The notes: generated by a model not told the origin, from the letters alone. A stretch of DNA of 64,000 nucleotides from Merdimmobilis hominis (GCF_021109255.1 NZ_JAJODG010000002.1), one strand, 5' to 3'; positions 50,833 to 59,708 are shown, counted from the first letter of the stretch. Translations and numbers: made by a program.

Positions 50833-51717
50833 TTACTTGCTGTTCTTCAGGTCGAGGAAGTATTCGTAGGCCAGTTTATCGGTATAGCCTTCGTGGACCA
50901 CCTTGGCGATGGCTTTGGTCATGGCCAGCGGGTCTTCCGACTGGAAGATGTTCCGGCCCATGTCCACCCCGTGGGCCCCTTCGCTGATAGCGCGGTAAGC
51001 CATGGTCAGGGCCTCGTCCTCGGGGATCTTCTTACCTCCGGCGATGACAAGGGGCACCGGGCAGGCGGCAGCCACCTTTTCAAAATCCTCACAGTAATAG
51101 GTTTTGACGAAGCTGGCGCCGGTCTCGGCCAGGATGCGGGTGGCCAGGAGGAAGAACCGGGTATCCCGGGCCATCTGCTTGCCCACCGCTACCACCCCCA
51201 GGGTGGGGATGCCGTACTTGGTTCCGGCGTCCACCGTGCGGGAGAGGAGCTCCAGGGAGTTGCTCTCCCCCGGGGCGCCGATGAAGGTCTGTACCGCCAT
51301 GCAGGCAGCGTTCATGCGGATGGCGTTTTCAATGTCGCAGGAAAAGCCTCCGCCGGCGCTCATCTCCTCTTTGACTACCGAGGAGTCGTAGGTGACCCGC
51401 AGGCAGAGGGCCTTGTCGGTAGTGGGAGGGATACAGCTGCGCAGCGCGCCGCGGGTGGCCATCAGCACATCCACATCGTCCATCAACGGGGGGATGGTGA
51501 CGTCCAGCCGCTCCAGCCCGGCGGTGGAACCCATGATGTAGCCGTGGTCAAAGGCCAGCATCACCGTGTTGCCCGACTTGGGGTTGAAGATGCGGGAAAG
51601 CCGGTTTTTCATCCCCCAATCACAGTGGTTGAGGCCCTTGAGGTAAAAGCCCTCCTGGGCGGGTTTTACATCCAGGTGATAATCTTTGGCAACTTTGTTG
51701 CCCTGGTTGTCAGCCAT
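50833..51717 (-). CDS. LsrF-like class I aldolase/thiolase
   Basis: 294 residues. NTVMLAFDHGYIMGSTAGLE, the DeoC/FbaB-family start, LRSCIPPTTDKAL, and SFVKTYYCEDFEKV with the Schiff-base Lys near 204, then LVIAGGKKIPEDEAL, place it with LsrF and archaeal fructose-bisphosphate aldolase. LsrF cleaves the phosphorylated autoinducer-2 product. Here it lies downstream of dhaK and dhaL, and may act on the ketose phosphate they make. Starts 26 bases after dhaK. Confidence 0.85.
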   Translation of the reverse strand: MADNQGNKVAKDYHLDVKPAQEGFYLKGLNHCDWGMKNRLSRIFNPKSGNTVMLAFDHGYIMGSTAGLERLDVTIPPLMDDVDVLMATRGALRSCIPPTTDKALCLRVTYDSSVVKEEMSAGGGFSCDIENAIRMNAACMAVQTFIGAPGESNSLELLSRTVDAGTKYGIPTLGVVAVGKQMARDTRFFLLATRILAETGASFVKTYYCEDFEKVAAACPVPLVIAGGKKIPEDEALTMAYRAISEGAHGVDMGRNIFQSEDPLAMTKAIAKVVHEGYTDKLAYEYFLDLKNSK

Positions 51718-51743
51718 GTTGGTTCTCCTTTTATCAAACGGGA

Positions 51744-52742
51744 TTACTTTTTCAGATAAGGGGTGTTGCAGGGGGCGTTCCAGTAATGGAGGAGTTCATC
51801 GTCCATCCGGGCCATGAACATCTGGAAACCGGCCTGCTCCTGGACGGTCAGCAGCTCGCCCACGTAGTTGGCGACAATCTCGATGTTCTTTTCCTTCAGA
51901 TAGGATTCGCATTTGCGGTAGAGGATGAACAGTTCCATCAAAGTGGTGGCCCCAGTGCCGTTGAGGATCAGCATGACCTTCTCCCCCTCTTGGATGGAGA
52001 GGTCTTTGAGCAGGGCATCCACCATGATGACCGCTGTCTCATCGGCGGATTTCATTGCCTGGCGGCCGCCGCCTCCCTCGCCGTGCTGGCCCATGCCGAT
52101 CTCCATCTCATCCTCGCCCAAGTCGGCCAGCATGCTGCCGGTGGAGGGATGGGTCGCCCCGCGGACAGCCACAGCCAGGGTGGCCATATTGTCGGCAAAG
52201 CGCTGGGTCACAGCCGCCACCTCTTCCAGGCTCTTGCCCTCGGCGGCAGCGGCCCCGGCGATTTTATAGGTGGGGATGCAGCCCACCAGACCGCGGCGGT
52301 CATCGCTGTTCTCCCGAGGGGCGTTGGCCACATCCTCCTGGGTGACCACCTTGATCACGTTGAGGCCCTCTTTTTTGCACTGTTTCATGGTCAGGTTGCC
52401 GGTGAGCATATCCCCGGCGTGGTTGAGGACGATGTACAAAACGCCTTTGCCCTTGTCCGCCATCTTAATGGCGTCCACGCAGGCCTTGGGGCCGGGCGCA
52501 GCAAAGACGTCGCCTACCACCGAGATATCCACCATGCCCTCGCCGACAAAGCCGCTGATGGCGGGTTCATGGCCGGATCCCCCTTGGGTGACGATGGTGA
52601 CCCGGTCGGCGCTCTCCAACTTGTTGTTGATCACAGTATTCTGGGGCGCAAGGGTGACCAGATCCCGGTTGGCAGCGGCAAACCCCTCCAGCAGTTCCTT
52701 GGTCAAATCAGCTGGGTCGTTGATAAACTTTTTCATTTTCAT
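51744..52742 (-). CDS. dhaK: Dihydroxyacetone kinase-like protein, DhaK subunit
   Basis: 332 residues. FINDPADLTKELLEGFAAAN is the family start, VTQGGSGHEPAISGFVGEGM the substrate part, and EIGMGQHGEGGGG holds the His that covalently binds the ketone of the substrate. ILNGTGATTLMELFILYRKC is near the end. With DhaL it phosphorylates dihydroxyacetone or a longer ketose. The cluster lacks the PTS-linked DhaM, and includes an aldolase, which argues for an ATP-using kinase for another ketose. ATG 52742 follows GGAGGA. Confidence 0.9.
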   Translation of the reverse strand: MKMKKFINDPADLTKELLEGFAAANRDLVTLAPQNTVINNKLESADRVTIVTQGGSGHEPAISGFVGEGMVDISVVGDVFAAPGPKACVDAIKMADKGKGVLYIVLNHAGDMLTGNLTMKQCKKEGLNVIKVVTQEDVANAPRENSDDRRGLVGCIPTYKIAGAAAAEGKSLEEVAAVTQRFADNMATLAVAVRGATHPSTGSMLADLGEDEMEIGMGQHGEGGGGRQAMKSADETAVIMVDALLKDLSIQEGEKVMLILNGTGATTLMELFILYRKCESYLKEKNIEIVANYVGELLTVQEQAGFQMFMARMDDELLHYWNAPCNTPYLKK

Positions 52743-52812
52743 GGCATTGTTCCTCCACTTCTGTTGTCCTATTTCGATGAAAAGCGGATTCCTCCGCAGG
52801 ATTGCCGTAGAT

Positions 52813-53433
52813 TTACCGAATGGCGGACGCCATCCCGGCAAAAAACAGGGCGGTGCTCACCGCGCCCGCATCGGGGGTGCCGATGGTCTGCTCCTTGTAG
52901 CTGCGGGCCCTCCCAAATTTAGAGACAAACCCCTCGCTGGCCTTGGCCCCGTCGGCCGCTGCTAAGGCAGCGGCATCCAGGACTGCCTTCACCTCGTCAG
53001 GGGCGGCCAAAGCGGCCTCCACTGCTGGGATGAGGGCATCCATCATGGTTTTGTCCCCTACCTTGGCGGTGGTGATATCCTCCATACTAGAGAGGCTGCC
53101 CGCCAGCATCTTTTTGAGAAGGGCGCCGTCAATCTGCGCCTCCTCCCCCAAGGGCTCGGCCAAGCCGCCGATCAGGGTGCCGTACAAGGGGCCGGCGCTG
53201 CCGCCATTGACCCCCATGATGCCCATGCCTAGATCTTCAATGAAATCGTGGATGCTGGCATCCCCCCAGCCGGCGGCCTCCTGCTCCAGCAGGGCGGCGA
53301 TTTTGCCGATGGTCACACCGTGGTCGCCGTCCCCGAACCGGGAGTCGATCTCACTGAGGTGTGCGGCGTTCTCCTGCCAAACCCTGGCCGCGCCTAGAAA
53401 CATAGCTTTCAAACTTTGTTTATCCAAAACCAT
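52813..53433 (-). CDS. dhaL: Dihydroxyacetone kinase-like protein, DhaL subunit
   Basis: 206 residues. EIDSRFGDGDHGVTIGKIAA has the Asp residues binding two Mg2+ with the nucleotide, GVNGGSAGPLYGTLIGG is the phosphate loop, and DAGAVSTALFFAGMASAI the end. It supplies the nucleotide to DhaK. In the DhaM-type the ADP stays bound and is recharged by the PTS; without DhaM here, ATP exchange is more likely. ATG 53433 follows TTTGGAGG. First gene of the operon. Confidence 0.9.
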   Translation of the reverse strand: MVLDKQSLKAMFLGAARVWQENAAHLSEIDSRFGDGDHGVTIGKIAALLEQEAAGWGDASIHDFIEDLGMGIMGVNGGSAGPLYGTLIGGLAEPLGEEAQIDGALLKKMLAGSLSSMEDITTAKVGDKTMMDALIPAVEAALAAPDEVKAVLDAAALAAADGAKASEGFVSKFGRARSYKEQTIGTPDAGAVSTALFFAGMASAIR

Positions 53434-53473
53434 TGGAACACCTCCAAACATCTGTTGTAACCTCTGTAACTTG

Positions 53474-53502
53474 ATGATATCGTTTTCAAGCACTGATGTC
53501 AA
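53474..53502 (-). promoter_or_regulatory. sigma-A promoter of the dhaL operon
   Basis: Minus strand: perfect TTGACA (53497-53502), 17-base spacer, TATCAT (53474-53479). A tatcgttt motif overlaps it (53478-53485) and recurs at 53538-53545, exactly 60 bases apart, suggesting two SorC half-operators. Confidence 0.75.
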
Positions 53503-53563
53503 TCAAAAGCTGGATTTTCTATAAAAATTTGCAACTGTATCGTTTGTTTTTAGAGAGAAAGAC

Positions 53564-53605
53564 AACAAAAAACACCGAGTTCCCCTTTGTGGGGAGCTCG
53601 GTGTT
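53564..53605 (-). terminator. Terminator after sorC
   Basis: aacaccgagttcccc (53571-53585) pairs with ggggagctcggtgtt (53591-53605), one mismatch, and six T follow on the minus strand. A perfect 14-base palindrome GTTACATATGTAAC (53603-53616) touches its upstream arm. Confidence 0.88.
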
Positions 53606-53620
53606 ACATATGTAACAAAT

Positions 53621-54568
53621 TTAAATGGAACCTCCGCATCGCTCCAGCGCCTCCTGTACCAGCCATTCCCGGGCGATGAGATGAGTGATAAGCCCGGTGC
53701 GCAGCGCCCCCAACAGGGTGCGGGGGGTGACGTTGGCCGAGCAGATGCCAATGACGTTGGGACACCGGGCCAACACGCCGGTGGGAATCTGGATGGCATA
53801 ATCGGTGTCCGACCGGAGGATTTTTCCCTCGTCGTCGTAGAAATAGGCCAGCAGCCGGCCGGCGGGACGGCGGGTGCTCAGCATCTCACCATAGCGGGCG
53901 GCGGCGGCAAAGTCCGGCACCGATGAGTAGTTGCCGATGTTGACCAAGGCCACATCCAGCTGCTCCCATTGATGGTATACCGCCTTGTAGTGCTCCATCT
54001 GATGGATCAATTCCATGTCCTGCTGGGACTCGGCAAAGGCGGGGGTGTGCAGGTAATAAGGCTCTGCAAAGGTCTGCTGGGCAAAGATACGCACATTCTC
54101 ATTGGGGTGGTAATTCCGGTTGGAAATGCCGCTGTTTCCCACCAAGGGACAGACCGTTTTCAAAGTGGACTGCCGGGGGGATTTTTCCTCCAGCGCGGTG
54201 ATGAACTCCCCTATCACCGTCCCCCAGCCAATGCCGAAGTTGGCCCCCTCCAGCTCACAAAGGTAGTGGATGGCGGCTTCGGCCAGCTCCCGGTTCACCA
54301 TGTTGTCATTGGCCGAATCCCCTACCAATGCCCCGCCCTGAATTCCAAAGGCGGCTTTGGCCCGGCTGAGGACTTGGCTGTCTCGCTCCCGCGGGGGGCG
54401 GATGCGGATTTCTACAATTCCCAGCTCCTTGGCCTCCCGGAGCATCCGGCTCACCAAGGGTCGGGAGACCCCGTAGATCTTGGCAATTTCGCTTTGCGTT
54501 TTTTCCTCTTGGTAATACAGCTGGGCGATGCGGACCAGTTTTTCCAATTTTTTTGCGCTGTTACTCAT
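53621..54568 (-). CDS. SorC/DeoR-family sugar-binding transcriptional regulator (LsrR-like)
   Basis: 315 residues. An N-terminal HTH (TQSEIAKIYGVSRPLVSRML, about 25-45) is followed by the sugar-binding domain with NFGIGWGTVIGEFITALEE and VALVNIGNYSS, and TGVLARCPNVIGICSA near the end. Members bind a phosphorylated sugar and then release DNA. It stands directly upstream of the dhaL operon, in the same direction but behind a terminator, and is the obvious regulator of it. The start has a weak AAGGAAGAAC-like site. Confidence 0.9.
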   Translation of the reverse strand: MSNSAKKLEKLVRIAQLYYQEEKTQSEIAKIYGVSRPLVSRMLREAKELGIVEIRIRPPRERDSQVLSRAKAAFGIQGGALVGDSANDNMVNRELAEAAIHYLCELEGANFGIGWGTVIGEFITALEEKSPRQSTLKTVCPLVGNSGISNRNYHPNENVRIFAQQTFAEPYYLHTPAFAESQQDMELIHQMEHYKAVYHQWEQLDVALVNIGNYSSVPDFAAAARYGEMLSTRRPAGRLLAYFYDDEGKILRSDTDYAIQIPTGVLARCPNVIGICSANVTPRTLLGALRTGLITHLIAREWLVQEALERCGGSI

Positions 54569-54655
54569 TGTTCTTCCTTATTGGGTCGTAGTGTTGTCGT
54601 TTTTTCTAGAAATCTATAATTTCACTGTATCACAAAGGCCCTTGGGATGCAACCC

Positions 54656-54694
54656 AAAAGCCCCAGGCCCTGCCAAAGGGCCCGGGGCTTTTTT
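54656..54694 (-). terminator. Terminator of the ECF sigma operon
   Basis: aaaagccccaggccct pairs with agggcccggggctttt (54656-54694), one mismatch; T on the minus strand. It follows the YfjL-like gene within 7 bases. Confidence 0.88.
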
Positions 54695-54700
54695 CATGTC

Positions 54701-55504
54701 TCATTCCCGATTCTCAGGGGACTCTTCCTTCCAGGCATCGGCCTCCTTCTCCCACTGGATCCGGTGCTCTTCCAGCACCTGGGGAAGGTTCTCCGCAGCA
54801 AGGCGGGCAGCTGGGAAGTCATAAATGTTGACTTCCTCCCGCTGGTGGTCATAGACCGGATTGCCATTTTTATCATATTCCACCACATCCGACAGGCGGA
54901 TGGAGTACCGAGCCACCGCCAGCTTCTCCCTTTGAAAGATGCCGTCCAGTTCCAAAAGCAGGCGGGCGGCCTGGTCATAGGAGATATCCTCGGTGTCCAC
55001 CCAAAGGGTGACCTCCACCGGCAACGGCAGATGGTACCGGTCAAAAGGCATATCCAAGGTAAGGTCATTGGACATATCCTCCCCTGCTTCCAAGGTGCCG
55101 ATGACCAGGTTGACCTTATGGGGGAACTGTTCCTGGACGATCTTCTCCACTAGGCCGTCCAGCTCCCCATCCAGGCGGCGGTAGGTGGAAAACCGGTTCC
55201 CCACCTCCGATTCATAGCGGTCCCAGATTTTCCCCCCACCGTAGTCGATGGAAAAAGCGGTGTCCTCGCTGATGGGCGAGGTGACAAAGCAGCTGTATCC
55301 CCCCGTTTTAAAATTGTAATGGGCGTTTTCCACGGAAAAATTCGCGCCAGGGTAGGTCTCCTTTACATAAGCTGTGATGTTTCGGGTGGCGATCAACGCG
55401 GAAATGGGGTTCCCCGCCGTGCCATTCCACAGGAAAAGCAGCAGGACGACAAGCAGAAGCCCCAGCCCCCCGGCGAGGATTCTCCTGAGCTTTTGCGGCT
55501 TCAT
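54701..55504 (-). CDS. YfjL-like membrane-anchored protein
   Basis: 267 residues. A basic start and one helix (ILAGGLGLLLVVLLLFLW) leave a large outside domain. ITAYVKETYPGANFSVENAH followed by YNFKTGGYSCFV resembles the YfjL-like protein family of Bacillus, which is of unknown function. The third gene of the operon, it starts directly after the anti-sigma stop. It could be an envelope sensor or effector for the sigma factor. Confidence 0.72.
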   Translation of the reverse strand: MKPQKLRRILAGGLGLLLVVLLLFLWNGTAGNPISALIATRNITAYVKETYPGANFSVENAHYNFKTGGYSCFVTSPISEDTAFSIDYGGGKIWDRYESEVGNRFSTYRRLDGELDGLVEKIVQEQFPHKVNLVIGTLEAGEDMSNDLTLDMPFDRYHLPLPVEVTLWVDTEDISYDQAARLLLELDGIFQREKLAVARYSIRLSDVVEYDKNGNPVYDHQREEVNIYDFPAARLAAENLPQVLEEHRIQWEKEADAWKEESPENRE

Positions 55505-56035
55505 TTATGATTCCCCCCTTTGAAAGGCAAAGGTGAAAAGGGCGGCGATCAGCGCGCCCAAGGCGGTCAGCGCCATATAGATAACGGCGAAAAACAGGGG
55601 CGGCACCAGGAGGTTTGCCCCCCATCCAGCACCCTGTCCCAGGGCGCTCCCCACCTGCCACAGATAGGTCAAGAGGCCCACCCCCGCCGGCACCAGGCGC
55701 CATCTTTTTTTCAGAAGGAGATACCCCATCGCCCCCGCGGCAGGCATCAGCAGAAAGTTGTGGAACATGGCCGATGACTCGGTGATCACCACCCCCAGAA
55801 TGACCCCAGCCGCCAGGAGCATCATCCCCATGTGGGCCAGCTTTCGGCGGATGGAAGCCAAAACCTTGCTGTCGTCCACCTCCTGGCGGAATTCCTCCCC
55901 CAGGGCTTCCCGGCAGCTGGGGCAGACGGCGGTGTGATCCAACACCAGCTGTATGCTCTCCTCGCTGGCCACTCCATCCCGCACCAAGGGGATCAAGTCG
56001 AGGCACACCCCGCAGGGAACGTCTTGTTTTTTCAT
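55505..56035 (-). CDS. Zinc-finger anti-sigma factor
   Basis: 176 residues. The zf-HC2 motif is DHTAVCPSCREAL (His-x3-Cys-x2-Cys) near residues 33-45, with another Cys pair at the start (CGVCLDL). About three or four helices follow (MGMMLLAAGVILGVVITES and others). It should bind and hold the ECF sigma factor at the membrane until a signal arrives. ATG 56035 overlaps the sigma stop by 4 bases (ATGA), so amounts are coupled. Confidence 0.87.
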   Translation of the reverse strand: MKKQDVPCGVCLDLIPLVRDGVASEESIQLVLDHTAVCPSCREALGEEFRQEVDDSKVLASIRRKLAHMGMMLLAAGVILGVVITESSAMFHNFLLMPAAGAMGYLLLKKRWRLVPAGVGLLTYLWQVGSALGQGAGWGANLLVPPLFFAVIYMALTALGALIAALFTFAFQRGES

Positions 56036-56514
56036 AGCAGCCCCTCCTTTTCCAAGGTTTGTTTCAGCCATTTTTTGGTGCGGAAATCGATGACCCGCGC
56101 CGAGTTTTCGGTGATGCCCAGCTCCCTGGCGATCTCCTGGTAAGGGGTGCCGTCCACCCGCAGGGCCACCACCCGTCGGGCTCGCTCTTCCTTTTCCCGG
56201 AGCAGTTCCCCCACGCGGGCCACTGCTTCCCGGGTGAGGAAATGATCGATCATCCCCTCCCCTACATACACCTCCAAAAGGTCGCTGTACTCCACCGTCT
56301 TACGGCGGCGGCGCAGCTCCTGGAGCCACACGTTCCGGGCAATGCCCAGTAGCCAGGTCTTTGAGGTGGAGTCCCCTCGGAACTTTGGGAGGCTTTGAAT
56401 CGCCTTTAAGAAGGTCTCCGATAGCAAATCCTCCGCCAAGGAGGGATCCCGGGTCAAACTGAGTAGATAGCCGTAGACATCTTGTTTATAGGTGCGGTAC
56501 AGTTCCTCCACCAT
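56032..56514 (-). CDS. ECF-family RNA polymerase sigma factor
   Basis: 160 residues. Region 2 is YKQDVYGYLLSLTRDPSLAE and TWLLGIARNVWLQELRRRRK; region 4 is GTPYQEIARELGITENSARV, the HTH for the -35 element. It forms an operon with its anti-sigma factor. A TGTAAC-16-CGACTC sequence upstream (56539-56566) suggests it reads its own promoter, in the YlaC-like manner. ATG 56514 follows AAAGGAGGGGGAGG. Confidence 0.93.
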   Translation of the reverse strand: MVEELYRTYKQDVYGYLLSLTRDPSLAEDLLSETFLKAIQSLPKFRGDSTSKTWLLGIARNVWLQELRRRRKTVEYSDLLEVYVGEGMIDHFLTREAVARVGELLREKEERARRVVALRVDGTPYQEIARELGITENSARVIDFRTKKWLKQTLEKEGLL

Positions 56515-56538
56515 GGCCTCCCCCTCCTTTCATCCAAT

Positions 56539-56566
56539 GAGTCGCAGAATGGTCCACTTTGTTACA
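56539..56566 (-). promoter_or_regulatory. Putative ECF-type autoregulated promoter
   Basis: Minus strand: TGTAAC (56561-56566), 16-base spacer, CGACTC (56539-56544). AAC in the -35 and CGAC in the -10 are ECF hallmarks, unlike sigma-A sites. The remaining gap to 56760 is AT-rich with nothing else I can name. Confidence 0.55.
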
Positions 56567-56766
56567 GGTTTGTATCAAAATTCCCTTCTTATCACTATAC
56601 CAGAAAAAAACCCGTTTGATGAAATGTTCATCAAAAGTTTGACAAAATCCTATCCGCCTGCCCGGATGAAATAGGGATTATCACCAACAATTGTGGGAAA
56701 AGCCCTGTATTTTTTTCGACACATCCTGAAAAATCACTGGATTTTTCCAATAAGTTTTGCAAAATC

Positions 56767-56795
56767 TTTACTTTGCCGACACAAAATGCTACTAT
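56767..56795 (+). promoter_or_regulatory. Possible sigma-A promoter of the BMP operon
   Basis: TTTACT (56767-56772), 17-base spacer, TACTAT (56790-56795), giving a leader of about 95 bases. Neither box is strong. Confidence 0.45.
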
Positions 56796-56897
56796 AAAAA
56801 CGCCAGAACATAGCAGGCTGACCTAGCTGTGTTCAAACTGTTCATCTGCGCGGATTTGCCACGCGCCGGTGAGCATTATCTTTTAGGAGGATCTAAT

Positions 56898-58031
56898 ATG
56901 AAGAAACTTTTGGCATTAGTTCTTTCCCTTAGCCTGGCCTTCTCCCTGACCGCCTGCGGCGGCGGTGGGACCAGCAGTTCTGGGAGCGCTCCCGAATCCG
57001 GCTCTTCCACTTCCTCTGAGGCCGACGGTGAAAAATCCTTCGCCGGTGTAAAAATCCTGCATTTGATCAGTAATACCCGAGGCGACGGCGGCAACCACGA
57101 CGCCGCAGCTGCTGCCGTTGAAAAAATGCGCGATGAGTACGGCGCAGAAATCAAGATCGTCGAGATGGGCAACTCCGCTGCCGACGTTCCCAAATACCTG
57201 CCCACTACCCTGGACGCCTGCGAAGAAGGTTGGGATTATATCGTCTGTGGCACCGCCCAGATGGTCGAACCTGTCATGGAGGCCAGCAACGAGTTCCCCG
57301 ATCAGAAATTCATCGTCTACGACGCTGAAATCGTCCGGGAGAGCGAGGACCAGTACCCCAACGTGTACTCCTGCCTGTTCAAACAGAACGAGGCTTCCTT
57401 CCTGGCCGGCGCTATGGCCGCCCAGATGAGCGATACCGGTAAAATCGGCTTCATCGGCGGCATGGAGATCCCCGCTATCAACGACTTCCTGGTTGGCTAC
57501 ATCGACGGCGCCCGCTATATCAACCCTGACATCGAAGTCTACTCCGCTTTTGTAGGCAGCTGGAACGACGTTGCCAAGTGCAAAGAGATCGCCAACACCC
57601 AGTACCAGCAGGGTGCTTCCCTGGTGTTCCCCGCCGCTGGCCAGGCTTATCCCGGCGCCTTTGAAGCCGGTTTGGCCGCCCAGAAAATGTACTTGGGTTG
57701 CGACGTGGACCGCAGCATCTCCTATAAGGAAACCAACCCCGAAATCTGCGAATACATGCCCACTTCTGTGCTGAAATTCGTCGGCAACTCCATTGAGGGA
57801 GCTTTCCTGCGCATCATGGAGGGAGAGAACATCTTCGGCAAACATGAGACCGTCGGCATTGCGGAAAACTGCGTCGGTCTGGCCGAGAATGAATACTATG
57901 AGAAACTCGTCCCCGAAGAGGTTCGCACCAAACTGGATGAGATCAAAGCCGATATCGTCTCCGGCAAAATCGTGGTCAAATCCGCCTATGGTATGAGCCA
58001 GGATGAGCTCAATGCATTCAAAAATGCCTAA
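56898..58031 (+). CDS. BMP family ABC transporter substrate-binding lipoprotein
   Basis: 377 residues. The signal MKKLLALVLSLSLAFSLTAC has a lipobox (LTAC) followed by a Ser-rich linker. KILHLISNTRGDGGNHDAAA, FLAGAMAAQMSDTGKIGFIG, and AGQAYPGAFEAGLAAQKMYL fit the Bmp/PnrA family, which brings nucleosides or similar compounds to the importer. TAGGAGG precedes the ATG. The codons are unusually even (GCT, GTT), as in abundant proteins. It is the first gene of the importer operon. Confidence 0.92.
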   Translation: MKKLLALVLSLSLAFSLTACGGGGTSSSGSAPESGSSTSSEADGEKSFAGVKILHLISNTRGDGGNHDAAAAAVEKMRDEYGAEIKIVEMGNSAADVPKYLPTTLDACEEGWDYIVCGTAQMVEPVMEASNEFPDQKFIVYDAEIVRESEDQYPNVYSCLFKQNEASFLAGAMAAQMSDTGKIGFIGGMEIPAINDFLVGYIDGARYINPDIEVYSAFVGSWNDVAKCKEIANTQYQQGASLVFPAAGQAYPGAFEAGLAAQKMYLGCDVDRSISYKETNPEICEYMPTSVLKFVGNSIEGAFLRIMEGENIFGKHETVGIAENCVGLAENEYYEKLVPEEVRTKLDEIKADIVSGKIVVKSAYGMSQDELNAFKNA

Positions 58032-58054
58032 TTCTTTCCCCTGCACCAAGGCAC

Positions 58055-58099
58055 AAACGGTTTTCATGCAGCTAGGCAAAGGCTGCTGAAAACCGTTTT
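58055..58099 (+). terminator. Intercistronic hairpin after the BMP lipoprotein gene
   Basis: aaacggttttca (58055-58066) pairs with tgaaaaccgttt (58087-58098), followed by T. A partial terminator here would keep the binding protein in excess over the other transporter parts, as often seen. Confidence 0.75.
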
Positions 58100-58151
58100 T
58101 CGGTTTCTATTCCATCGAATTCAACCACCTAGGAAAGGATGGGTCATTTCT

Positions 58152-59708
58152 GTGAGCGAACCTGTACTGTCCATGAAGGGCATCACAAAAATCTACGGCA
58201 ACGGCATATTGGCCAACGACAAGGTGGATTTCTCGGTGAATGCCGGCGAGATCCACGCGCTGATGGGGGAAAACGGCGCGGGCAAATCCACCCTGATGAA
58301 GATGATCTTCGGCATTGAACACCCCGATGAAGGGGAAATCTACTGCCGCGGCCAAAAGGTGGAGATCAATTCCCCCACCGATGCCCTCAAACTGGGCATC
58401 GGCATGGTGCACCAGCACTTTATGCTGGTCCCATCCCTCTCGGTGGCGGAGAATATGGTCCTGCGCAGCGAGCCCCGAAAAGGCATGTTTCTGGACATGG
58501 AAAAGGCGGTGGCCGAGACCGAAGCCATTTCCCAAAAATACAACCTGCCCATCGACGCCCGCGCCCGGGTCTCCGACCTGGCAGTGGGGATGAAGCAGCG
58601 TGTGGAAATCCTCAAAGCCCTATACCGTGGGGCGAACATTCTCATCCTGGACGAGCCCACTGCCGTCCTCACCCCCCAGGAGACCAGCGAGCTGTTCAAA
58701 CAGCTCAAACTGCTGCGGGAACAGGGGCACACGGTGATCTTTATCTCCCATAAAATCCGGGAGATTAAAGAGCTGTGCGACCGGATCACCATTCTGCGCA
58801 GCGGCCGGTCCATGGGCGTCTATAATGTAGACGAAGTCTCGGTGGAGGACATCTCCCGGCTGATGGTTGGGCGGGACGTGGTCTCCAAAATCGACAAAGC
58901 ACCCAAGCACCCTGGAGCCCCTGTGCTGGAGGTAAAAAACCTCTCCTACGGATACGCACAAGAGAAAATGATGCTGAAAAACGTCAACTTCTCTGCCCGG
59001 GGCGGGGAGATTCTGGGCATTGCCGGGGTAGAAGGAAACGGCCAGCGGGAATTGATTGAGATTATTACCGGCCTTCGCCCAATCGAGGACGGGACCATCA
59101 AAATTGGCGGCAAGGACTCCAGCCATTTTACCGTGCGGCAGATCCGGGACGCCAAGGTGGGCCATATCCCTCAGGACCGGCTGACCTACGGCGCGGCCGG
59201 GGATTCCACCATCGCGGAAAACCTGATCTCCGACAAGAGCGACAGCCCCACTGTCAGCAACGGCCCCTTTTTGAGCGCCAAAAAGATCAAGGACTACTGC
59301 ACCCGGCTCATCCGGGATTTTGAGATCAAATGCGCTGACGAGAATGTGTTGGTCAGGATGCTCTCCGGCGGCAATATGCAGAAGGTGGTCGTGGCCCGGG
59401 AACTGACTGGCGACCTCTCTCTGGTCATTGCCGACCAGCCCACCCGGGGCATCGATGTGGGCACCGCCAAGGCCATTCACGAAAAGCTGGTGGAGCTGCG
59501 GGACAGCGGCGTGGCTGTGCTGCTGGTCTCCGCCGACCTCAATGAGATCATGGAGCTTTCCGATTCTATGATCGTGATGTACGACGGCGAGATCGTCGCC
59601 TACTTCGAGGATGCCTCCACCCTCACTGAGGCGGAGTTGGGCCAATACATGCTGGGCGTTCAGCGCCAGACCGAAGACGAGATCCGGGAGGTTTGTTATG
59701 AGCAATAA
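58152..59708 (+). CDS. BMP-type ABC importer ATPase, two nucleotide-binding domains
   Basis: 518 residues in the sugar/nucleoside (RbsA-like) layout. Domain 1 has GENGAGKSTLMKMIFG and ILILDEPTAVLT; domain 2 has GVEGNGQRELIEIITG, LSGGNMQKVVVARELTGDLS and VIADQPTRGIDVG. As usual in this class, the second Walker A lacks the normal Lys. It powers import through the two permeases that follow. GTG start with AAAGGATGG upstream; the end overlaps the first permease by 11 bases. Confidence 0.93.
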   Translation: MSEPVLSMKGITKIYGNGILANDKVDFSVNAGEIHALMGENGAGKSTLMKMIFGIEHPDEGEIYCRGQKVEINSPTDALKLGIGMVHQHFMLVPSLSVAENMVLRSEPRKGMFLDMEKAVAETEAISQKYNLPIDARARVSDLAVGMKQRVEILKALYRGANILILDEPTAVLTPQETSELFKQLKLLREQGHTVIFISHKIREIKELCDRITILRSGRSMGVYNVDEVSVEDISRLMVGRDVVSKIDKAPKHPGAPVLEVKNLSYGYAQEKMMLKNVNFSARGGEILGIAGVEGNGQRELIEIITGLRPIEDGTIKIGGKDSSHFTVRQIRDAKVGHIPQDRLTYGAAGDSTIAENLISDKSDSPTVSNGPFLSAKKIKDYCTRLIRDFEIKCADENVLVRMLSGGNMQKVVVARELTGDLSLVIADQPTRGIDVGTAKAIHEKLVELRDSGVAVLLVSADLNEIMELSDSMIVMYDGEIVAYFEDASTLTEAELGQYMLGVQRQTEDEIREVCYEQ

